Positions 57,605 to 64,000 of a DNA stretch of 64,000 nucleotides are shown one piece after another; the first letter of the stretch is position 1; each line of letters starts with the position of its first letter. A program made the translations under genes and the position numbers. Under the pieces are notes generated by a model. It was not told the DNA's origin. It was given only the letters and a program-made list of their open reading frames with translations, and did not search any database. The stretch comes from Pseudorasbora parva (lineage: Eukaryota; Chordata; Actinopteri; Cypriniformes; Gobionidae): the NCBI RefSeq assembly GCF_024679245.1, contig NC_090175.1:55506449-55570448 (forward strand), written 5' to 3'.

Positions 57605-58429
57605 TGAATAAGTTATTGTTTTGCATATTTATAAACAATATCACCTGAGCAAAAGTGCCATTTTCCCGAATATCAGCAGCACATTTGCAAATGTGATGTT
57701 GATTTTATACAACAGTTCAATAAACAATAAGTTAATAGCACAGAACGACCGATAATCGGTTTTCCTTATATTTAAGCGTTTAATCAGGTATCAGGTTTAT
57801 AATATCGGACTTTAACATTTTAAAAATGATTTTAAAATTTTAAAATATTCATTACCTGTTTGTCATTTATTGATTGATTTAAAAGTGTGTTACGTTTTTT
57901 TATGCAACGATTGAGTGAAATTTCAGAAAATACTGTATTTAAAAAGTGTTCAATAAAACAGTTTGTTCAGTTCAGTGATGTTGTTATAATTGTCAAAAAT
58001 AGAAATAAAACCATAAATAGATATCGGTTCTGTTTTCCGGTTTTTGGGCACATTAATGCAAATAATTTGTATCGGCATCGGATTTAAAAATAATATCACT
58101 TTATAAAAAAAAAACGTTCAATCTATTAGGTGACTTACATTTTAGACAACATATTTGTCAATATTGTGTAATGTTATTCGACTGTTTCTTTGAAACGGGC
58201 CTCTGAACGGCAAACGCCGCCTCTGCACATGTGAACTGAGTGTCCGAAAATGTGCATAGTGACTCTACTTGGGCGATTAGGAACATTAACATCACCGATT
58301 CTCACTCATTTTGACTTCAGTGCCTGTTAACAAGAACATGAATTTGCACTACAAAAAGGGAAACTTTGATCTTTGCTTGACAAAGGTTGTTACAGAAAAA
58401 ATAGGTTTGCTCTGAAAGTAGTTACTAGG
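57605..58429. other. Intergenic, possible old transposon end
   Basis: 57740-58090 contains ATCGG-rich text (CCGATAATCGG, TATCGG, CGGCATCGG) as at subterminal regions of some hAT elements. No target duplication was found. Confidence 0.3.
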
Positions 58430-59740
58430 GCGTTTCTATGAAGTCACTATGGTGTTATGGGTGGTTGCTATGCTCCTCAAATTGGTTTCTAGACTTGCTC
58501 TTGGTCTTTGCTACAGTATACTGTTTTGTTAGTTGCTAGGGCATTTCTATGCAGTTGCTATGGTGTTCTAAGTGGTTGCTATGATGCTCAGAGTGTTGTA
58601 GAGTTGCTAGGGCACTTCTATACAGTTGCTATGGTGTTCAACGTGTTTTCTAAACGGTTTCCAAAATGTTCTTGGTCTTTGCTACAGTAGATTGTTTTGG
58701 TAGTTGCTAGGGCGTTTCTATGCAGTTGTTATTGTGTTCTAGGTGGTTGCTATGATGCATATAGTGTTGTAGAGTTGCTAGGGCGTTTCTATGCAGTTGT
58801 TATTGTGTTCTAGGTGGTTGCTATGATGCTCATAGTGTTGTAGAGTTGCTAGGGCGTTTCTATGCAGTTGTTATTGTGTTCTAGGTGGTTGCTATGGTGC
58901 TCATAGTGTTGTAGAGTTGCTAGGGCGTTTCTATGCAGTTGTTATGGTGTTCTAGGTGGTTGCTATGATGCTCATAGTGTTGCTAGGGCGTTTCTATGCA
59001 GTTGTTATGGCGTTCTAGGTGGTTGCTATGATGCTCATAGTGTTGTAGAGTTGCTAGGGCGTTTCTATGCAGTTGTTATGGCGTTCTAGGTGGTTGCTGG
59101 GATGCTCAGAGTGTTGTTGAGTTGCTATGGTGTAAGTGGTTTCTAAGCTGTTCTTGGTCTTTGCTACAGTAAATTGTTTTGGTAGTTGCTAGGGTGTTTC
59201 AATGCGGTTGCTATGATGTTCTTTTGGTAGTTGCTCACTCAGAGAGTTGTGGAATTACTAGTATTTTCTTTGATCTTTGCTACAGTAAATTATAGTTTCT
59301 AAGACATTTCTAAGCAGTTTATATGGCGTTCTCAGGGGGTTATCGGCTGTTCTTGATCTTTTCTGCAAAAGACTGTAAAAGTCTTTTTACAGTTGCTAGG
59401 GTGCATCTATGCTGTTGCTATGGTGGTTTCCAGACTGTTGCTAGAATGCTTTTAGTGTTTGTTAGAGTTGTAGGTAGTTTCTAGGGTGTTTCTACGGTGT
59501 TCTGGATGGTTGCTACTATTGTTAGGTTTCTAGGCTGTTGCTACGATGCTATTAGTGCTTACAGTGTATTGTGGGTTGTTGCTAGGGCGTTGTCATGGGG
59601 CTCTGGGTGTTTTCTATGATGTTGCTAGGTGGTTGTAACAGCATTTTTTAGTGTTTACTGCTAATCAATTCCTAAGTTGTTTCTAAACAGTTGCTAAGGT
59701 GTTATGGATGGTTGCTAGAGTGTTGCTATCAAGCTAGACA
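58430..59740 (+). repeat. Tandem array, 71-bp unit with GTTGCTAGGGCGTTTCTATG
   Basis: The core recurs at 58703, 58774, 58845 and 58916 (exact 71-bp steps). Each unit also has TTCTAGGTGGTTGCTATGAT and GTGTTGTAGA. The edges are more degenerate. It is the reverse complement of the repeat type at 45340-46750 and 47820-49262. Confidence 0.9.
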
Positions 59741-60453
59741 GAAGGTTGTACTTAAAAAAAAACTTACCGTGATACATTATATATTTTTTCAGGTCCAAGT
59801 GAATTTCATATGCTCAAAAATGTAGTGTGACCGCCCCTTTCGCGTTACAGTTAGCGATCTGATACTGATAACGGTTGGCTAGTTAGAGAGGGATCAGTTA
59901 GTCAGAGCTGGTGAACTCTGGATGGGTTGGAAAAACAAAACTGAACGATGCACACAGTACGACAATGAACAATCTCACAAAATCACAGATAAAACATTGT
60001 CTTTCACATTGTGACACGGGTTCAGCTCCTCCCATGTCTCGCAAAAGGAGAGTAGCACCATATTCAGAAGAATCATGGTATAAACGAGTATCTTTAAACC
60101 CTGATCTGGAAGCAAACGGTCTCTTTGGAGCTTGATGTAGTGTAATATAATCCTTCAATATGTCAAAACCGTCTTGGATCTTGATCATCAGAGTCTAATA
60201 AAAGTCTTCTTTAACACTTTGCAATGTAGGCTGTTCATAAATCCAAGAAAATGTGTTCCCAGCTGATATAATAATGTGTTTAGTGCAATATTTGAGTAAT
60301 TCGCCCTGGTCGTTGACTCTGATTCAGTAGTTATTTCCTCTGAGAATGTAGTTGCTCCTTCCAGGCGATGCATAACGTGACGGGACGTGTCCCAGCGTTT
60401 ATCAGCTGTCACCAGGCCGTCCAGGACGGAAGGGGACAACTGTACTGTCTTTG
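59741..60453 (-). other. ptgfrn: Probable ptgfrn 3' UTR and downstream DNA
   Basis: Directly downstream of the ptgfrn stop codon on the minus strand. No clear AATAAA could be assigned as the polyadenylation site. Open frames here (59898-60188, 60188-60457) are out of frame with the gene and unsupported. Confidence 0.4.
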
Positions 60454-60620
60454 TCAATCCATCTCCAGCTCCATGAGTTTGTTGCGAGAGCGTGGAGAAG
60501 TTGGTGTGGCGGTTTTACAGCAGCAGTGAGCACAGACCAGGCCCAGGACGAGAGAAAAGACTCCCACAGTTACTGAAGCACAGATCCCATACAGCAAAGG
60601 CAGCCTCATCGAGTCCCACA
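60454..60620 (-). CDS. ptgfrn: ptgfrn last exon: transmembrane helix and cytoplasmic tail
   Basis: PTGFRN is a type I membrane glycoprotein with extracellular Ig domains that associates with tetraspanins and dampens prostaglandin F2-alpha receptor binding. This exon starts after an acceptor (TATATTCAG) at 60621, reads WDSMRLPLLYG, then a hydrophobic helix (ICASVTVGVFSLVLGLVCAH), a CCC juxtamembrane cluster, a basic stretch (PRSRNK) and the terminal LMELEMD before TGA at 60454-60456. The EMD ending matches my memory of PTGFRN and separates it from IGSF3 and IGSF8. The first codon is split across the intron (phase 1). Confidence 0.85.
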
Positions 60621-61503
60621 CTGAATATATACACACATACACAAAGACGTTAGTGTGCATTCATAAAGAACGGTGGTAAAAAGTAAATTATGATTTATAC
60701 AGCTTTTGGATGCACATAAAGAACAAGTCATAAAAGCAAGATATCAGATCTTTGATAGATTATGTTATGTTTTAGGGCCTTTTTTGGAGCTTGGGAGATT
60801 CACTATGAATTGCTGTATGGAAAAGAGTTGCATGATCAAAACAGTTCTTCTGTTCGTGACCCTGGACCACAAAACCAGTCATTAAAAAAATAAATATTAC
60901 TATAATTTAAGCTGAATAAATAAGCTCCCTTTGATGTACGATTAGTTGGGATATGACGATATTTGGCTGAGATACATTTATTTGAAAATCTGGAATCTGA
61001 GGGTGCAAAATAATCTAAATATTGAGAAAATTACCTTTAAAGTTGTCCGAATGAAGTCCTTAGCAATGCATTTTACTAATGATAATACATTAGGTACATT
61101 TACGGTAGGAAATTTACAAAATATCTTAATGGATCATGATCTTAATATCCTAATGATTTTTGGCATAAAAGAAAAATCCATAATTTTTGACCCTTACAAT
61201 TTAGTTTTGGCTATTGCCACAAAATATACCCGTGGTACGGATGACTAGGGTCACATTTATGTTTTTAAAAGACTTCCTGAAGAATAAAAGGACTATTCCT
61301 CTACCAAGTTTTTATATTATACATGCATGCTCCAACATGCATTGATAAGTTCTGGATGAATGTAATATTGTCATGGGAATGAGTGTCAAATGCTGGCAGC
61401 CATCAGTGTATAAAAACCTGTTAAACTTGCATGATTAGTGTTACATGTAGCAATTCTGTGCACTCCTCTGTTACTCATCTTAGAGTTTGTTCAGTCCACT
61501 TAC
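60621..61503 (-). other. ptgfrn: ptgfrn last intron
   Basis: GT (61502-61503, GTAAGTGG) to AG (60621-60622), 883 bp, phase 1. It is largely occupied by the DNA transposon at 60856-61255. Confidence 0.8.
60856..61255. mobile_element. DNA transposon with TGACCCTGGACCAC end, in ptgfrn intron
   Basis: It begins GTGACCCTGGACCACAAAAC and ends TGACTAGGGTCACA. In intact copies from memory the right end mirrors the left; here about 13 bases of the right inverted repeat are missing. The 100-codon + strand open frame (60946-61248) is antisense to ptgfrn and spans the repeat; it is not a gene. Confidence 0.7.
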
Positions 61504-61809
61504 ATGCAAACTTCACATTGAGGAACACTCTCTGTGAGGAGACCTCCGGCGCTTTGCTCCAGAGCCCTGTGGCGGTTGAGCGAATCCAGGGTGTGACGAT
61601 GCAGTGATAGTCGCCGGTGTCACTGTCCTGTGTGCTGTGAACACTCAGGGCGAATCTTCTGGGTCCCAGGCGCTCCAGGCTACAATCACTGCTGTCGTTT
61701 CGAGGGGTTTTGTGCACAACTCCCCAGCGGTCCATACTGGCTAGCAGGGACATGCTGCTCGAACCCCTTAGACGACTCAAAAACCATTTCATCTCGTACG
61801 CTACATCAT
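61504..61809 (-). CDS. ptgfrn: ptgfrn penultimate exon: last Ig-like domain, membrane-proximal half
   Basis: 306 bp, phase 1 at both ends, bounded by acceptor TTCCCCATCAG (ending 61810) and donor GTAAGTGG. It encodes about 102 residues: EMKWFLSR, with the core Trp of the Ig fold, then GDYHCIVTPWIRS, the Y-x-C motif of strand F, and RVFLNVKFA, the last strand joining the membrane stalk. The first core Cys of the domain must be in the next upstream exon, which is outside the window. It joins in frame to the exon at 60454-60620. The gene continues beyond the right edge. Confidence 0.85.
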
Positions 61810-62263
61810 CTGATGGGGAAGAAATCACAGAATTGGGATTAATATGCACTGCAAATTAAAGTCATGCAAAAGTCACTAAAGAAAGCCATGCAAAAACGTT
61901 TGTCCTGTTTGAATAACAGCATTTGGTGATTTGGTGAAAAAATGTATTTCCCCCTATCCCTCCGTTTGTTTCAATCAGCTAAAATCTGGATGACAGTGAA
62001 GGATTTACAATGGAAGTGAATGGGTCCAATCTCCAAAAGTTAAGCCACAAGACATAAACAATATGAGACGTGTATATAATAGGCAAGCTATAATAATATA
62101 ATACACATGCTTAGAATCAAAATGCATAATTAAATGCTATTTAAAAAATGTGTGTAAATGGATTTTTAAAATGCACGTAAATAAATGCATTTTTAAAAAT
62201 GTGCATGAATAAATATATTTACAAAAATGCATGCATACATAAAGCAGCTTTACCTGGAATATA

Positions 62264-63238
62264 CACTATATTGCCAGTACTGGTATTATAAAAAAAAGTG
62301 GAAGCAATTGGGAACAACAATAACTCAACCGTGAAGTGATAGGCCATCAGCCCATGCTGAGGGTCACAGTGCACAGAAGTCACCAACTTTCTGCAGAGTC
62401 AATAGCTACAGACCTCCAAACTTCTGTGGCCTTCAGATGAGCTCAAGAACAGTGTAGAGAGCTTCATGGAATGGGTTTCAATGGCCGAGCAGCTCAAGCC
62501 TTATGTTACCAAGCCTTATATCACCAAGAGCAATGGAAAGCGTGGGATGCAGTGGAGTAAAGCAGCCACCACTGGACTCTAGAGCAGTGAGACGTGTTCT
62601 CTGAGCGACCAATCACGCTTCTCTGTCTGACAATCCAATCCCATGGATGAGTCTGGGTTTGGCGGTTGGCATGAGAACGGTACTTGCCTGAATGTATTGT
62701 GCCAAGTGTAAAGTTTGGTGGAGGGGGGGTTGGGCTTAGCCCCTTATTTCCAGTGAAAGGATCTCTTAATGCTTCAGCATAACAAGACATTTTGGACAAT
62801 TTCATGCTCCCAACTTTGTAGGAACAGTTTGGTGACGGCCCCTTCCTGTTTCAACATGACTGCGCACCAGTGCCCAAAGCGTCGGTCCATCAAGACATGG
62901 ATGAGCGAGTTTGGTGTGGAGGAACTTGACTGGCCTGCACAGAGTCCTGAGCTCAACCCGATAGAACAGCTTTGGGATGAATTAGAGCGGAGACTGAGAG
63001 CCAGGCCTTCTCGTCCAACATCAGTGCCTGACCTCACAAATGAGCTTCTAGAAGAATGGTTAAAGATTCCCATAAACACACTCCTAAACCTTGAGGAAAG
63101 CCTTCCAGAAGAGCTGAAGCTGTTAGAGCTGCAAAGGGTGACCAACTCCATATTAAACCTTACGGATTAAGAATGGGATGTCATTAAAGTTAATGTGCAT
63201 GTAAAGGCAGGCGTCCCAAAACCTTTGGCAATATAGTG
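62264..63238 (+). mobile_element. Tc1-like transposon, near full-length but decayed
   Basis: Left end CACTATATTGCCAGTACTGG after TA; right end TTTGGCAATATAGTG followed by CA in place of TA. At 975 bp it is shorter than usual autonomous Tc1 elements (about 1.2-1.6 kb). It lies in a ptgfrn intron, opposite to the gene. Confidence 0.8.
62400..63170 (+). pseudogene. Tc1-like transposase remnant
   Basis: 62400-62760 gives frameshifted transposase pieces (GKRGMQWSKAA, SDQSRFSV). The open frame 62769-63170 keeps the C-terminal half: VEELDWPAQSPELNPIEQLWDELERRL, with the catalytic Glu in NPIEQ, to the C-terminus. The second-Asp block is frameshifted (FNMTAHQCPK where HDxAPxH-type sequence is expected) and the N-terminal DNA-binding domain is missing. 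Confidence 0.8.
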
Positions 63239-64000
63239 CACTTTTAAGAGGTGTTCATCTTTTACTCAGTGTGCATTATTCAGTGAACACTGCTTAGGGA
63301 CCCTAAGAATTTAGTTACAAAGCTTCATTGAATTAAAACATTGTGGCATGTTTTTTCCTCTCAATATAATACAATAACCTTGTGTCATAAGAAGATATTA
63401 AGTTCCTCCATGTGGAGCATAAAAAGCAGAGCAATTCAGAAATAATACCAACGATGACATTTTTAGGACTGCAAATCTCCAAAAACCCTTTCCTTTGAGA
63501 TGCATTTATTTAAGAATCCTCCACCTGGTTTTTTTTCTAGTGTAGCTTATTATTATGGAGGTCGAGCCAAGATCTCATCAATTTGCTAATCTTTTCCCCT
63601 CACTAACACATACTGGTTCAAAGAACACAAGATCAATTAGAAGATGTGGCATGTCCAATAAAAATAACACTTTCCATCTCCCATCGCTGGAATGGCAGTG
63701 AAATGCACATGTGCAGATGTGGCTGCCGTTGTTGAGAGAAAGAGTGAAAGAGACGACTATAAAGCCACGATGGTCCCAAACTAGCAATTAGACCGACTGT
63801 ATGACGGCCCACTGCTGTCAAACCCACGCACTGACTCAAAGACCTGAACAGCGGCGTCCTTTACAATGGCCCCCGCTCCCGTACTACACAGGCGAGGCAG
63901 ACAAAGGAAGTGGGGAAGAGGAAAACAGAAAATCCGAAAAAGGAGAAAAAAGGACAGAAACATTACAGGACACAAGCCTAGAGGAAAATGTTATCTCTCT

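Larger units (their letters stand above)
61810..64000 (-). other. ptgfrn: ptgfrn upstream intron (partial)
   Basis: No further Ig exon with splice sites was found up to the window end. The interval contains the Tc1-like element at 62264-63238 and otherwise unremarkable DNA. Confidence 0.55.

Noticed and set aside
60946..61248. 100-codon ORF in the ptgfrn intron
   Set aside because: It lies wholly within the GTGACCCTGGACCAC DNA transposon and is antisense to ptgfrn.

Overview
The window is vertebrate nuclear DNA, almost certainly from a teleost and probably a cyprinid-like fish. The evidence is GT-AG introns, three recognisable vertebrate genes, tRNA-derived SINEs whose tails resemble those common in carp-like fishes, and very many fish-type DNA transposons (hAT, Tc1-like, TTAA-targeting elements and TA-flanked MITEs). 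No bacterial features, CRISPR arrays or classical structural RNA genes were seen. Family names are from recall of sequence motifs; no database search was possible.

Genes. (1) An oxgr1-type G-protein-coupled receptor (2-oxoglutarate receptor family) on the + strand: intact single-exon CDS 5849-6871, with a probable non-coding first exon ending at 2446. (2) slc5a3 (sodium/myo-inositol cotransporter) on the - strand: intact intronless CDS 40199-42241, with a 5' UTR intron 42295-43484 and a GC-rich promoter carrying a perfect CRE at 43611-43618. (3) The 3' end of ptgfrn on the - strand: an Ig-domain exon 61504-61809 and the last exon 60454-60620 (transmembrane segment and tail); the rest lies beyond the right edge. 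The genes are unrelated in function and do not form a pathway.

Layout. 1-5.8 kb: intergenic DNA and the oxgr1 intron with MITEs, an L2-like LINE tail and an inverted pair of tRNA-like sequences. 7.0-8.35 kb: a TTAA-flanked element with arms of about 360 bp. 9.1-10.2 kb and 15.6-18.9 kb: two diverged copies of one segment, separated by a decayed Ty3/gypsy element (11.75-14.94 kb). 18.9-29.35 kb: a deep transposon nest. 30.1-40.1 kb: more hAT and TTAA elements, several nested, ending 72 bp past the slc5a3 stop. 45.3-49.3 kb and 58.4-59.7 kb: opposite-orientation tandem arrays of a related short repeat. 52.25-52.94 kb: a 34-bp satellite. 51.3-56.2 and 62.3-63.2 kb: Tc1-like transposon relics.

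The most interesting object is the LTR retroelement at 20970-27972. Its two 384-bp LTRs differ at only two positions by eye, and it has a 4-bp target duplication, a primer binding site matching tRNA-Arg(CCT) and a polypurine tract, so it inserted recently. Yet its 6.2-kb interior has no long ORF, which suggests a non-autonomous element mobilised in trans. Its 5' leader holds five tandem 73-78 bp units that fold as hairpins with different but self-complementary stems around a nearly constant loop. These are a candidate packaging or dimerisation signal.
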